Shown here: positions 1 to 33,565 of the stretch, piece by piece
How positions within the stretch are numbered: the stretch's first letter is position 1
Layout: each line of letters opens with the position of its first letter
Source of the DNA: Cristatella mucedo
Taxonomy: Eukaryota; Bryozoa; Phylactolaemata; Cristatellidae
DNA length: 64,000 nt
Reading direction: 5' to 3'
Assembly: GCA_009760855.2 (NCBI GenBank)
Contig: WPIO01000005.1
Location: 6,060,001-6,124,000, forward strand
Notes under the pieces: model-generated
The model's input: only the letters and a program-made list of their open reading frames with translations
Databases searched by the model: none
What the model was told of the DNA's origin: nothing
Position numbers and translations under genes: made by a program

Positions 1-405
1 CCAAACATGCCCCACATTGTGCTCACCACCGGCGCTCCCTTGGTGGCCACACGAGGTGTGCACAGATACACTGGCACTTAGCATGCCCTTTTCCTCATCA
101 AACTAACAGATGAAGCCCTACCAGCCGACAGCCAGCTCTCCACTGGTAAGCCATTCGGATATGAGTCTTTGTTTTGCCTTTAGGACTTCCGGACTCCAGT
201 TTGGAGCCACAGACTGCAGAATCCTTGCCCATAATTGTGCACTTTACTGTGATCGAACTCTCTGGCTCTTGGGTTTATATAATGACCTCTGGAGGGTGTA
301 CCTTCATCCCGGCTGTGCCCCTCCTTCCAGAGTTTAGGTAATGCATGTTCCATGTGAACAGCTGTAATTATGACATCGTTTTTGTTTACGAGAGTGATCA
401 TTGGG

Positions 406-575
406 TGCGTTAGCCCAGGGCCGAAAGGCTTGCATTCGACGATCTGGGTCATTCATAGGTTTGAGTCATATTTCAGGCAATCCTTTACTTGTTGCTGCAA
501 GCGGGATGAAGCTGCTAAGGCTCTTCTACTGCTGTACATGGCTAAATGAGGCTGTTGAATCAGCTGTTTACTTTA
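406..575 (+). mobile_element. SINE-B copy, degraded
   Basis: The tail AGGCTCTTCTACTGCTGTAC...AGGCTGTTGAATCAGCTG and the inner CAATCCTTTACTTGTTGCTG match the other SINE-B copies; the tRNA-like head is worn. Confidence 0.6.
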
Positions 576-2299
576 TTAAGCCTCATGTTGCATCAATTCA
601 AATTACAGGCTCATGTTTGCGTACACGCTTGCCCGGAATTCTGTTCCTACTGACCCATCTCCATTCTCTCATGCTCTGCCTCTTCGATCCCTCTCTCCTC
701 CGATCTCTGTTTGTCGTTGGCAAAACAAATATTAATGAAGTAAATGATGTCAGGCACAGCTCTCCTCCTTTGCTTTGCTCAAGGCTACGTCACTCGACAA
801 TATGGTTACTGTGCTTTGTTGCATGAAGATTGCTGCGTGCAGTATACGATGCACTCGCGTACAACAGTGGCGGTAAACCGTTAATCATCGTGAGTAGTAG
901 GGATTCGACCGCGAGCCATTAAACCAAAGCAAAAAGAACAAATTCGCCCAATCAAAATAGTACCTTTCACGATGGCTTCTCCATAAACCAGTGTATAAAA
1001 CAAATCAATGGTGGGAGAATGCACTGCCGACCCTTTAAATTCATTTACAAATGTTAGATTCCCACATTTTAATCAGACCCTGGAAAAGATTGCATTGTTT
1101 GTTTGTAGGGGAGAGTACTTAAGCGTGCAGTAATGTGAAGGCTATGGTGCCCAGAACGGTATGAATTAATAACATAACGCTGTCGTCATTCGGCATGCCT
1201 AAGATCAGTGAGTTGACTACATTTGACAAAGGGCCAATGGTACGTGTTGCATCAAATGAGACTTGCAACATTACAATAGCTAAAGATTTGCAAACTGATG
1301 AGACCACGGCGAGGTACAGCCTGAAGGAGAATGCTTCGGCCCAAACCGTAGTTAAAATGCAGAGACCTGGCCACCTTTACTAAACCCGAAGCAGACTAAC
1401 AAAGAGCAAAGCTTGAGGCATCGTTGCACCCCTTCCAAGTTTTCATGCTCAAAGCGTGCAGGCTGCTACTGGGAAGCTAGTTGTTAGGGATACAATTAGG
1501 CTGCGATTAGAGGAACAAGGCTTGCTTGCTTGAATCACAAAAAGAAGCCGCTTCTTCTTTCGTCAGGCACAAATGGCTGGTTGGTAGTGGTCTAGGTGCA
1601 CAAGCACACAGGACACACGTAGATCGGAGCCAAGTCCCGTGGATTAGGGAGAGTTAAATTCACGATTTGTGGTAGCTACAAACGTATGCAGTATGTGTGT
1701 CGTTGCCCCAATGAATTATTTCATGATAATTGTCAGGAGAAGATGGCAAACTTTGACGGCAATGGGGCTATGGCCTGGGAACGCTCCTGTAGTAATGGGC
1801 TAGGCAGGCTGCATCGGATATCTGATTCAAGATCATGATGCAAGACGTTCATTTAGAGCTACTTAAGATCGTTAAAGTACCTAAGGCAGTGAGGCTTCGT
1901 GGAAATAATTTTTTTTTCCTACAGGACGATGACCCTAAGCACATGGCAGAGTTCAGTATTTTTTCTGCAGAACTTTTGGATTCGGTTTAGGCTCAATGAT
2001 GCTATGGGAGTGGCCTACTTAATCTGTCGACCTTACTCCCTTTGGTAATGGCTGTGATGAAGTTATAGGATGTGCAGAGCGCAGGGGGGTCATATGCATC
2101 TGAAGACTGTTCTCAAGTTTACAGAACGTTTGAAGAGAGATAACATTTGATGTTAGCAATGCTCAGTTTGCCTTAAGTCCTAGCCCTGCAGACAGATGAC
2201 TACTACTCTTGTGATGCAACTTCATTGTAGCATGACAAATTAATAAAATTCTACGGTTGCTTAGTTAGGCTTAGTTAGGCTATGTTAGTTAGTCTTATT
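576..2299. other. No feature recognised
   Basis: Single-copy-looking, AT-rich DNA, possibly upstream intron of the P3H gene. No exon could be supported. Confidence 0.5.
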
Positions 2300-2975
2300 T
2301 TATTTATCGTGCATGATAACAGCACTGTCCACCTTTAAAAAAAATTCAGAACCTTTACGGCCCCACGGCCATTTTAGTTGGCATCGACCACACTTTTGCG
2401 CTTCAGTGTATGTACAGTGGCATTGCCCGTGATGATGTGGACTGCAGGTGACTTGGTTTGTCTGCCAGCTGAGAAGATATGGCTTTTTTCCAGGAACTCT
2501 GTCGTGGGCCTTTAGGCACCACATCAATCTCATACAATAGACTTTCTGTCACCCCAGTGTTGCTACACACATACAAAGCATTACAGCACTGTGGGTAAGC
2601 AAATATTTCTACTTGCGACTCCCACATCAGTAATCATGCTTGACATAATTCATTAAACTTTGCAGTATGTCCTCTTCAATATACACATTACTCTATAGCA
2701 AGTTGTGTGACTAGGCATAGTCATCAGGCTGGTAGCATTGCCTGAATTAGTTGTGATAATTCAATGTGAAATATAGCTTTGGTGGTTGTTCAATCTTGTA
2801 GCCCATAGCAAGTCTTATGGGTTTGTGGCACCATAAATCTTGAGTTCCGGTTCCAGTTGGTGTGCCTTCAATGCTGGCTATTTCTAAGCTCTTCTCTTGG
2901 CTACCGTATGGGCAGTGGAAGCTGTTTAGGCTTTGAATAGGCCATACGAAAATATCCAGGGTTACATCCACTTAG
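2300..2975 (-). pseudogene. Possible degraded coding segment
   Basis: Three protein-like - strand frames lie close together (2747-2971, 2403-2627, 2300-2533). The last two overlap as if joined by a frameshift. One reads IEGTPTGTGTQDLWCHKP, another is Cys-rich (CHCTYTEAQKCGRCQLKWPW). I recognise no family. It could be a decayed retrocopy or chance. Confidence 0.2.
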
Positions 2976-3134
2976 TGGTGGCTTTGTGAAGTTATAGATC
3001 ATAAAGACAACAAATACATGTTCATCCTTCGAGGTTGATGCCTGACCTTGTGAATTATAGTCATGTTAATCTTTGCTAAAGTTTTATGGATTGTGGGAAG
3101 CACACTGATCAATAAAATTTTGTCTACGAGGTTT

Positions 3135-3300
3135 CATAGTAGTTGGCTAAGGTGTTTGCTATCCCTGACCGAGGTCTTGGGTTCGAATTCTGCAGTGGGT
3201 GATCCTTTATTGCCAACTGCAAGAGGAGGCAGTAAAATCCGTTAAGGCTCTTCTACCGATATATATGGGCTGCTAAATCAGCTAATATTTTTTTATTGGT
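3135..3300 (+). mobile_element. SINE-B copy
   Basis: Head with box B-like GGGTTCGAATTCTG, body GATCCTTTATTGCCAACTGC, tail GGGCTGCTAAATCAGCTAA. Confidence 0.8.
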
Positions 3301-4385
3301 CAACTGGTATTTTAATTCCGTTGTGCTATACCGGCAGTCATACCTTGGCAGTTGCAGCAGCTACTGCTACTTCCATCCACTCAGTAGGTCTGTGCATACT
3401 ATTCTTGCAGGAATCTGATAAAGTGGGGATCGGTCGGTAAGAGTAATACATAGCTGTAGTTGATCTTTGTAGTTCCCACATTAGGAGCCCAAAATTGCTT
3501 ATTTCTCAAATGGGTTTGGATATTTCATTTCATTCTATTTTGCACTCAGCGAGGCATCAAGACCTGTAATGAAAGATTAGCTGCTTAATTTTTATTATTT
3601 GCGTTCTTGTCTGAATTGTTGGCACCAACCGTGTGCAGCAGGCATAGACCTCACAGAGCTACCGCCTTGCATATTGACAAGCATTATGACATTGCCTGAT
3701 TACTCACAACTGTCGCTCATCCAGCTCTCAGACATGCTGTTTGTTTAATGTCAGCATTCGTTAACTGTTTGATATGTACTGCCCGATCTCACGGTTTGTG
3801 AATCTCATGAGTTGGGTGGCACCGGTTTTGACCGGAGTTTGTATAATAGCCTGTTGATATCTTTTGAGTTAGTCATGGTACACTACTCAGCAATTGCATG
3901 TCTATGCTTTGCCGACAGCTGTCAGCTGCCTGCCACTATTAGGATGGATTTTGAGCTTTTCATTAATCGGTGCTTGTCAGTTTTAGCCAGCAGGTTTTTA
4001 TGCAATAAGCGATGAGCATTGCCTGTTTCGATATTAGGTACCTTAGGAATTTATGAGACGGATTTTACTAGTGGAAATTTACAGTAGTTAAACCATTATG
4101 ATGGCTTGGTGTAAGGTATCAGAACCTTAGGAGGCTAAGCTCGAATGATCCCTCCCACACAGAGATGTTTGCACACCGGAAAAGTCAATGGAGTCGTCAG
4201 AAAGATACTCAGTAAGCTTAGAAAATGCATGGTAATTTTGCAGAAGTACCCAATCAACGTAAAAGATCACAGAAGGGTGTGTGTGGGTCGGGTCTTGTAA
4301 GCCGAAAATGTGCTCATCCGGCCGAAATTTTCTAATGTTTGTGTGGTAAGAATTTGGCCTGTGCACTTTTAGAAGCCATAAGTGT

Positions 4386-4516
4386 GTTGGCTACCGAATG
4401 CATACCGAAAGCAGCTTAGGCTGTGAGTGCGCTCAACAAAACTCTCCTACTTAACACCCACATAGTCTTTATGACTTTGTGGAGTTACAGATGGAGATGC
4501 ATTACATTACATCGGC
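4386..4516 (+). mobile_element. Second LINE family, 3' UTR copy
   Basis: About 125 bp closely matching 41308-41435 (GGCTACCGAATGCATACCGA to the GACTTTGTGGAGTTACAG motif), ending ATTACATTACAT. It is directly followed by a SINE-A copy. Confidence 0.8.
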
Positions 4517-4533
4517 AGTATTGCAGCCAACGT

Positions 4534-4668
4534 CGAGCCGGTGTGGCCCAGTGGTTAAGGTGCTTGCTTCAACCAAGGTCTGGCCAAGGTCGCAGGCTCG
4601 AGTCCCGTGGCATATGTGAAGCTTAAGGCGCTATATACATGAGTTATATTTATATTTTATATTATTTA
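4534..4668 (+). mobile_element. SINE-A copy (tRNA-like head, LINE-like tail)
   Basis: Box A-like TGGCCCAGTGG and box B-like GGCTCGAGTCC are present. The tail GGCGCTATATACATGAG is followed by AT-rich sequence; the hairpin part is partly deleted. No anticodon-loop structure or CCA-end supports a working tRNA. Confidence 0.8.
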
Positions 4669-4921
4669 AGCACCGACTCAATGAATGTGACATGCTTTAT
4701 TAATTTTAGCCGTCAGTGCCTCCTTAAGAGTTATGCATGGAGTTGCAATTCAAAATTGAAAGTTCCAGTGTACCTAGAGTGCTTACAATCTGCTCTATAC
4801 ATACACCGTGTGAATAATCTCCATGAAGTAATGAAGTACCATTGAGAGAGGTGAACGGCCATTACTTACAACCTTGCTTGCTACCTTGATCGTGATGACC
4901 TGGCTGTTTGTCCGGGTCAAG

Positions 4922-25103
<20,182 letters not shown>

Positions 25104-28100
25104 CCATCCGTTATGTGGTCGGATTCAGTAGCATTGCCGGAGGAAGCCCTCGCATTGCAGAGAGGGTGGTGTAGCTGCAACAAATGCAGTAGCAGAATGC
25201 TGTTTTTTTAGTCCTTTTTTATATCCGGGGAGTTGTGCGCTTCTCAAATGACCATCGCTCGAGCAAAGCACAGCCTAGGCCGGGCACCGTTCATTGCTGA
25301 TGCCGTGCCGAGGAGCTTTTTCTTCTTATCATTTGATGACCTTCCCATTTTGCTCCCTGTATGTCTTGCTTGCTTTTGGCCGATAATTGAGCCTACTTTA
25401 ACCCTACCTGGGCATCCGTTTGCGTACGGGTGTACCTAATGATCCACCAAAGCCCTAAGCTCAGGAATATAATGCTGGCCTGATACCGTGTGCGTCAGCT
25501 TTGTCTTTTTCGCCTCCTGTTTTTCCCGTTGTCCATCTATGGGCTGTTCTCATCCTGTCGTGCTCGTACGTCTATTCTCAAATGTCGTCAGTGCTGCTCG
25601 GAACTCACACTGAGCATGGGAGAACCAGTCAAACCCATTACTACTGCTTTACAACTGCACCCTGTTTGCCTAGGGCCTGGTTGCTAAGCTGAACACGAGT
25701 GCACTGCCAGGTCAACCACAAAGAAGGGCAAGGAAGCAAACGTCTCTTCAGGGGCTACACATTGTTAGTCAACGATGCTTTGAATACTGGTGGCTATCGT
25801 TTAAACGTAGCGTTTTCGGTCGGGGCTAATGAGGCAGCTTATCAAATCTTTTTACTTCAGCTTGTGCATAAATTTTCGGGCACAACGCAGTCTGCATGCC
25901 CACAGGAGGCAGACTTGAGGAGTAGGAATGAAAGCATATTAAATGCTGATAGTATAGTACTCCAGGTGGCTTGCTGCATTCGACCCTATAATTCAACTCT
26001 GCTTTAATAAGCTGGGATGACGAAGTAGCTGCCATGGTGGAGGCTCCCAATGATGATCAAAAATGAGACAAATAGAAAGGAAGTAGAACAATCAACTGGA
26101 GGACCGCGGTCAGCATCCCTGTGTGAGAATTGTGTGAATTATAGTCGGGGATTTCCAGCGTATCTGTCCTCGATTTTTAGGTGAAAATAATTTACCTGTA
26201 CGCAAACTGGACCGAAGGGCACGAGGATACTGCCGAAGCAATTTAATTTAGTTAATGCAGTCGATCTAAGCCTCGGCAAACCTTGAAAGTGTTGCAAATA
26301 TGCTGTTCGGCTTCTGGACTAATGTCATTCGGCCACAACCACAGTGCTCGTAACTCCTTGTCGACATTCAACAAATACCGCCCAAGCTTGACCCTTGATA
26401 TAGGGCTAGCGACTTATAGGTGGGTTGTTAGCTGGGTAGCGGGTCGGTTTCGTCAGGGTCACTAATATGATGTCCCTCTTTGGTCACCAAGCATGACCTG
26501 GTTAGTAGACGTGGATATTGTCAAATCGCATGCGGTCGGCGTTCGCGGTTTCGGAAGGGCACGAGAGCAAGCGAAAACTCAACGGTAAGCAGAAGGTATA
26601 TTAGACCGGCTGTAGTAGAGCAGTAAAACTAACACACCTGCTCGTTCTGCTCCGTACCACCATGTCGCCGCGAATTGGCAAGGCGGTCCTTAAAAATGCC
26701 GACGGTGAGGCGATGGTCACTTGCTTTCGCCGAGAAGTATTCTCTGTGCATCGTGGTCATGTCAGGACCAATCGGACTGCCGAGCTCGAGATTGAAATCA
26801 AAAGTCCGATCAACCGATCGAGGTACGTGGTACAATTAACCAGCTCTATTCAAGCACCAAAACTACATGCACTTTGGCGCAACAGTTTGGCGAGGCTTTT
26901 CGAATTCGAGGGACGGCCGACGCGTGTCCCTACACCCTTCAAAAGTTGGTCGGAAACCATGCCGCCAACAAAGGAGGCAATTAGGCAATCCTTAATGATA
27001 GTGTCGCTGCTAGAGCTTCATGGGCTCCAACTATGGGACTAGGGTTCGCCGTGAATTAATGCAAGTGCAGTTTTAACCTCAGCTGCTTTTGACTGATTAA
27101 ATGACAATACAATCTGGATTTCGTTGCTCTTCTTGCTTTCGTTGCTCAGCGACAAGTGCTGAGGCTCGTAGTGTGCTCATCGCCATCTGCAAAACGGAGA
27201 AGAGATGGACCGAGGTAAGGCCTTTGTGGAACATGACGGCCGCAGCGAAGAGGCAGCTGCCATTTTGTGGAATGGATTTTTATCTGTCAGAATGGTACGA
27301 TTCAATCACCTGAGAGCTCATGAGTGCATTAAAAAGACTAGTATCTTCATTCAGAATCATTTGGCTAGCAATAGCTTCAAGGGCTGCTAGAGAATGAGAC
27401 GGCTTGTTTCCGTTTTCGTAACTCGGGATGTATCCAGTAGCTCGGGATAAACAGCGAAAGCAAATATACCTGTGGTAGACATTTTGAGTTCGCACCGGGG
27501 GCTGGCAGCCTGATGCACTGACCAGAGCCACTTTGACTTCACGAGAAAAACGTTGTGTCTTCTATGTGGTCATTTGGGATCAACTTATGTGGTGACGTTT
27601 CCGAGTATCTACACGAGATTCCTTTATTTATGGGTCGTGCTACTTTACAGATTGGAAAATTTGTTTTTGAGCCTCGATAGGGTAATGCATTCTCACTTTT
27701 TTCACGCCTTAGATGCGTGCCGCATTCGAGAAATTCATATGTCACAAGATCTTCTGACCTTGTCCAGCTGATTCGATTGGGTAATAGCGGGTGGTGTTTG
27801 AAGGCAATTGGTTCAAATTGAGTTATGCCCCGATATGATGATGCTACATCTCAACTGCTAACTGCTCGCTGTACCTTGCTATGCTTGGCTAGTGCTTTCG
27901 CTAGCACGAATGCGAGCCCAGTGAAGCATGGAGCAACGAAACGCGCCCGAAGAAACAAATCTGTACGACGTCCACGAAGGTCAAAAGTATATTTCGAATG
28001 CCCTCTCACTCGGGCCGGCCAGCTATAACTTGCGGCTGGAGTACGACTACCTCGGCCCTTAATATACTAGATCCTCAGAGAAAACCCAAGCCATACATAC

Positions 28101-29699
28101 ATATCACAGGGCCGCGTCCTATGCAGATATCAATGGGCAGTTGCCAAAATCAAAGGCCTTCTTTCAACCAAAACAGATATTGAAGAGCTACAAAATACCC
28201 AAAGCATGAACATCAAGCCATACTTTCTACTTGAGCTTTTTTCATTTGAAATGTAAGCGATTGGCGAGAAAGATTGTTACAGAAGACGCGGAGCCATTGA
28301 CTATACGCTATTTAAGTTTTGGCTATAACATTCATAAACAATTTTCATATCTTGTATGAGCTGCTGGTAAGACAACTACGAAAGCGTACTGTCGCTTATC
28401 CATGACGCCTCCAATGCCCAGTTTTAATCAGCACCGTTAGAACACGGAGGGTGCCGGCGCTAAGCCAGCCGACACCCTCGGGGTCAGTATGTGCTAGCAG
28501 AAGTCGTCCGTACCTAAGTATGGCAACTTGGGATCGCAATGCCGAGCGTGTTTCTCGCATTTGCGTTCGTGTATGCATGGCTAAGTAGCGAAGCAGCCGG
28601 TTCGCGTATGGTACCCGACCTTTGTAGAATTGTTGCTGGCAGTGCCTGAGTGCGACTTCTTCCGATTGCCTGTCTCATAAGTAGCATCTAATCGCAGTCA
28701 AAATCCTATGTAATATCAATCAGACCTGTTGTGATATGTGTAGTTTGACAGCCGATGCCCAACACCTACAGTTTATTAAGGCGCACGGAGCCGAAGGGCG
28801 CACGGATCCCTTCGGCCCCCGCTCGACTGCCTCTCATCGACTCCTCGGCTCCCCTGGTCGACCCCGATGATTCATCGAGGACCACAACTGTGCACACACC
28901 GACCCTGATGGTGAATCCACCATCTGTCCACCAGCGGGTTACCAGCCTGTGTCCACGCCACATCACAGGCGGACTACGCTCCTAACAGCTGTTCACCAGA
29001 GGCTTATCAGAGGAGCCTGCATACCATACATACATACATACATATGAACTACAATATGTGTTGCAGATATTATACGCTAAGAGATGAGGTTTCGATGGTC
29101 AAGTGCTTTTTCGGGAATATTTTGCTTTTTAAATAGTTGCGAGCCGAAATGCGATGAGATCACAAGTAAGCGAAAAAGACATGAACGCAAAGGCATTCGT
29201 ACTGTTAATGTGCGTTATTTATTCATCTGCAAACGAGAATTTCAACAATGCCTAGCTCCAAGACGCAGATATATCTGATAAGCAGCACGAGCTTCACTGG
29301 AGCTTGAGCGATGTGCTTTAGTTTTTTAAGAGTATTTTTTGTCCTTAAACAAAGGGTCGCTTCTTTTTGTGAGACCTGGCTGCATGCAAAGAAATCTAAT
29401 TCGCATCAACACCGCGGTGAGACCGATCGAGGAATGAAGCATGAGGGTCATGGTCAGAGGTATGAGAAACTTATGAAAGACTTAGGAGCAGGAGTCCAGA
29501 GCTTTGATCAGGAATGGGCCAACCGACAGGCACCGGCTCTCCATCAACGAGCATTTCGACTTCTAGGTTCGGTCACACACTTTGCGCTTCCTTAATTCTC
29601 TCGCTCGGACTGCACGATTATAATTCTTCCCAATCAGGCTTTCTATAGTTCTACCTGGTCTTCTGACTCAAGTCGTTTAGTTATGCCTCTCAACAGCCT
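25104..29699. other. Intergenic or P3H 3' UTR, no named gene
   Basis: Contains the P3H 3' UTR start. A 9-bp stem (GCCGAAGGG / CCCTTCGGC) lies at 28790-28816, and (CATA)n runs at about 28090 and 29025 look like tails of an unidentified retroelement. No gene was recognised. Confidence 0.5.
26662..27042 (+). CDS. Unrecognised open frame with good start context
   Basis: 126 codons starting CACCATGTCG, a favourable Kozak context, with mixed-charge protein-like composition (MSPRIGKAVLKNADGEAM...). No family was recognised and no neighbouring exon found. A shorter - strand frame overlaps. It may be a chance frame. Confidence 0.2.
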   Translation: MSPRIGKAVLKNADGEAMVTCFRREVFSVHRGHVRTNRTAELEIEIKSPINRSRYVVQLTSSIQAPKLHALWRNSLARLFEFEGRPTRVPTPFKSWSETMPPTKEAIRQSLMIVSLLELHGLQLWD

Positions 29700-29968
29700 C
29701 CTATTCTTTGGAGACCGTGTCTTCAATTCGTATGGTCTCGAAGTCTGGAACTAATCCCCGACTGAAATCACAGTATAATCTGGCTTGATAGTTAAAAAGA
29801 AATAATAATACACTTGATAAAGCGCCTTCAGATAACCCAATCTCTTTCTAGGCGCTTTGCATTTGCTGCAAAGGAAACACGATCGAATGGTGAGTGGTAT
29901 CATGCTTGATAAAAAAACATGAATAACATAGTTAGGGGTGACATGCACAGGGTCAGCATGCAAGTGTG
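29700..29968. mobile_element. Two L2-like LINE pieces, head-on
   Basis: 29706-29765 on + resembles the GGAGACCGTG...CTGGAACT segment of the C-terminal domain. 29802-29966 on - is a clean 3' end with ATT repeat, hairpin and 3' UTR. Together they form a small inverted join. Confidence 0.75.
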
Positions 29969-30284
29969 AAGAAGCTTGAAGTTCACCTGCTCCTTACAGC
30001 ATTTGCCTGTTCATGTCTCTTGTACGGTAGATATGCTGAAATTGGGCATGCAAGCACTAATCAATTGCTATGGTTCCTTCCCAGTGAATGTATAAAGTTC
30101 CTAGACGGAGATTTAGCTATCTTTAGGTGCTACATAAATGTTTTGTTATTTCTCAGTGCTATAACAGACATTGAAGAGAAGAAAGGAGGTTCTTCTAAGT
30201 CAAATGAGGGGAAAGATCGCAGAGGTGACACACACTTTGGAGACACTGGACTATCGGCACCCAGGCGCTGGCTTGCTTGCATCC

Positions 30285-31226
30285 CTCTACCTACCTCAGA
30301 CCTCATGCTGGTACCGACTTGTGCAATCGGGCGCTTACAGCTAATGCAAAAACCTGCCTCTAGGCTTGTCTGTCATGAGCATCGCAGTTGCCATCTCACC
30401 ACTTCTCGCCGACCTGCACTGGCTTCCAGTCAAGCAACGCAACGACTTCAAGGTTTTGTCACTCACTTTCAGTTCTCTTCATTATTTGGCTCCAGCCTAC
30501 CTATCAGATCTACTCCCACACCGGGATAGCATCGTATCACCTGCTTTTCAAAATCTAATTGTTTACCTATACATCGTACACACCTTAAATCCATTGGAGA
30601 CCGTGCCTTTACTTCGTATGCTCCCAAAGTCTGGAACTCACTACCGACTTGCGATCACGATATCTCCTGACTTGACCGCATTTAAAAAAGAAATTAAAAA
30701 CGCATCATATTGTGGGTCCCTGAGATACGTCCTTTATGTGCTTTTTCGTGCTGACACTGTGCAAGTGTTGCGTGTGTCTGCGGCTTCTTCTTTTGTAATT
30801 AGCGAAGCGCCTTGACACTAATGTACATGCCTCACCTGTGGCCAATAGTTAAGCCATTGACGAAGCGAAGCGGCAGGCCACTAATGCAGGTCATGTGTCT
30901 TGTCGTCTCCTGCGATTCACCAAGCTCTCGTATATGTACGCGTTAAGAGTAGTAAGAGAGAGTTTCGTTTACCGTTCATGTATGCGCTATGTCTCCGTGA
31001 GACTTCCACTAGAACGCCGCCGCCGGAGCCACTGTTATACAACTCATGCTGCCACTAACCATACCTGCATGCTGAACCTGTGCATGTCACTCCTAACGAT
31101 GTTATTCCTATTGTTTATTGAGCATGCTACCAGTAACCATTCGATTGTGCTTGCTTTGCAGCAAATGTAAAGCACCTAGAAAGAGATTGAGTTCTCTGAG
31201 GGCGCTATATCAAATGAATTATTATT
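30285..31226 (+). mobile_element. L2-like LINE 3' portion interrupted by about 250 bp
   Basis: Broken C-terminal coding sequence (CHEHRSCHLTTS, then shifted [20 protein letters not shown]). The 3' UTR resumes at about 31045 after an unrelated segment (about 30775-31044), followed by hairpin and tail at 31160-31226. The inserted segment is not recognised. Confidence 0.85.
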
Positions 31227-31609
31227 ACAGAATTAGGAATGCCATTAGAACCGAGTGTAAACATAGGACTAATCTTAGCTTGATCTTTTGAATGCATGCG
31301 ACTCGGTCCCTACCAGGCAATTCAGGCTGCCCTAATTCATTTTGGGTACCCGAGAAAGTTAGCAATAAACATCATATCTGAATGATACAGGAAGTTTCAA
31401 ATGACATTCGTGATAGCCATTTCACAGTTCTCACGCTTGGCATAATTTCAGAGCTAATGACCTGGTAGGCTGTGCTACCTTTTCTACTCTTTGTGCTAGA
31501 TATGAGGACCTGATCCTCCGAAGCGCTGCACCTGTAGTCTTAAGAATAGTTGAGAGTCAGATCCTGTATGGGCATTCATTGATGGCGGTACTATCGTTTC
31601 CCGAGTACC

Positions 31610-31668
31610 GAACAGGTAAGCCTTGAGAGAGATTAAGTTCTCCGAGGGCGCGTTCGGAAGAGTTATTT
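31610..31668 (+). repeat. Hairpin-tail remnant of the L2/SINE-A type
   Basis: The AGAGATTAAGTTCTC core with an adjoining GGGCGC half-stem is recognisable; nothing else of the element is left. Confidence 0.5.
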
Positions 31669-32999
31669 ACTTGGCACCGTATGATTGTTATTGAGTTGAC
31701 CATGCCGAGGGAGAAAAATATGAAAGTGGCGCAAGAAAAGAAAATTAACTGCTACGAGGACTTAGCTGCCCAGTGCATGAGTAAGAGGAAGAAAAGTTAG
31801 CTATTTGCAGCGGAAGTGAGTGCTCAAGATTATGTTGCTGGCTCGACCACCTCTTTCCTTGGTTGCATCAGTTTTCGGGGTATGGACCTGCAGCAAGCTG
31901 TCAAAGAAGTAGCCGAGTGCAGTGAAGCAGTTATTGCATGGATTTGATAAAAAAAAATTTAAGATTATAGCGTAGAGGATTAGTGAGGGGTTCTAATCGG
32001 CAGCCAGCGAATACATGAGAAATGTGAACCTTCTATGTCGGGAGGAGGCGGAGCCAGCTGAATGAGTACAGTCTCTACTAAAGCAGCGATCTGTCGCGGA
32101 CAGATCAGCGGTGGCTTTTACCAGTACAACGTCACATCCCACGGGACGCGGCCGCCCGTCAGCATCGGTTTTTTGCCTCAACTGCCAAGCTCTGGCTTTC
32201 CTTTGGCTTTTCTCTGGCTTCTGGCTTTTCTCTGGCTTTCCGTGCCTTTGCTCCCTGCTGCCATGCAGTTTGTCGCTCTGGTTCTTCGCAGCAGCCGTAC
32301 GCTAGACAGGCGCCGTTTCTCCTGGGTTTCGCCGGTTAATCAGGGTGCTGGCGAGGCGCGGTTGGGGAGTGTTGCAGCTAATAAGGCCGAAACTTCACTT
32401 GTAGCCTTTTCATGCAGGGTGATTACTCATACAGTGGCAAAATGCCCCGACTGAGCTGCGGTAGCAGACAAACTTCTAACGCTGACGTCACAAAAGAGGT
32501 CCAACATCCGACCGCGCCATGTCAATTTCTTGTGTTACTTAACCACCACCACCACTGAAAGATTCAAAAAGAACCACTCTTCAACTAAAGATTTCCCCTC
32601 AAAAATGGTTTTCGGCTGCGGTAGAACGGTTCGTTATCAATGGCTGCCAGCGCCTCCGCGAGTGCTCGTGCAGCTTCCGAAAACCGACCGCTTACCATGT
32701 CCTAGGGAAAAACAAGGCAGTCTGCAGTAAACGGGGTGAAGGATTCGTTTACATAAACCAGGTTGTCCATTATGCATTGATGGATAAAAATTCGTTTCCT
32801 AAGTGCTCTTACGGTATCATTTTTACCGCTGGGTGGCCCACGGCTGCGAAGGGTTTTTAATTAAAAGGGCTCGCCATCAGCAGATCGCTTCCAGCACCTC
32901 TCATGCACCCGTTAGTCAGGAGCAGATTAACCGCCGCCCGGCTTTGAACAATTCATCCAATTAAGACGATACTGGGAAGTTTAGATCGAGGTCAAGAGA

Positions 33000-33085
33000 A
33001 AGAGAGAGAGATAGAAGAGAAAGAGAGAGATAGAAGAGAGAGAGAGGGAGAGGGAGAGAGAAAGAGAGACAGCAAGAGAGCCTGG
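33000..33085 (+). repeat. (GA)n-rich tract
   Basis: AGAGAGAGATAGAAGAGAAA-type units. Confidence 0.9.
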
Positions 33086-33565
33086 GCTTCGTTCCGAAGT
33101 CCTGTATGATCGCAGGTGCCGTCTCGTCTGTCTAACTGGGAGTACCGCCGCAGTAAGACTTTTTCCTTTGTTATTTAATCTATTTAGAAAATATGTTGTT
33201 AGATACTCGCGGAGCAAAAGAAAGTATCGTCTGGAAATTTTTGTGTTCAGTATTAGTCGGTGAGAAAAAAAGATCTGGCGTGCATATACTGGATTTACAC
33301 TCGGATTCCACGCCGTTTCATTTCGCTAACGGAGCAGAGCTAAAAGGGTTCACGCTTTAAATTTTGTGCGTACCCAGTCGCGTGAACTTAAAACGTTCTG
33401 CGAACAGATCTGTCTAACCGTTGACGGATCGTCCGGGTGGGCAAGCAGGGCCACGCAGACGCACCGGATGAAACACCGCAGACGCAACATCCCGATCTCA
33501 GTGACCTTTCTCCAATAGCACCTCCGGGCCCTCAAGGTTAATTCGTTAACCCACCCCATTGCCTG

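Noticed and set aside
111-148. Micro-exon starting ATGAAGCCC with acceptor and GTAAGC donor
   Set aside because: Splice signals look fair, but 38 nt gives no recognisable sequence and no phase partner.
4536-4610. tRNA gene
   Set aside because: Box A- and B-like motifs are present, but the copy belongs to a repeated SINE family and no full cloverleaf is formed. The same applies to the other SINE heads.
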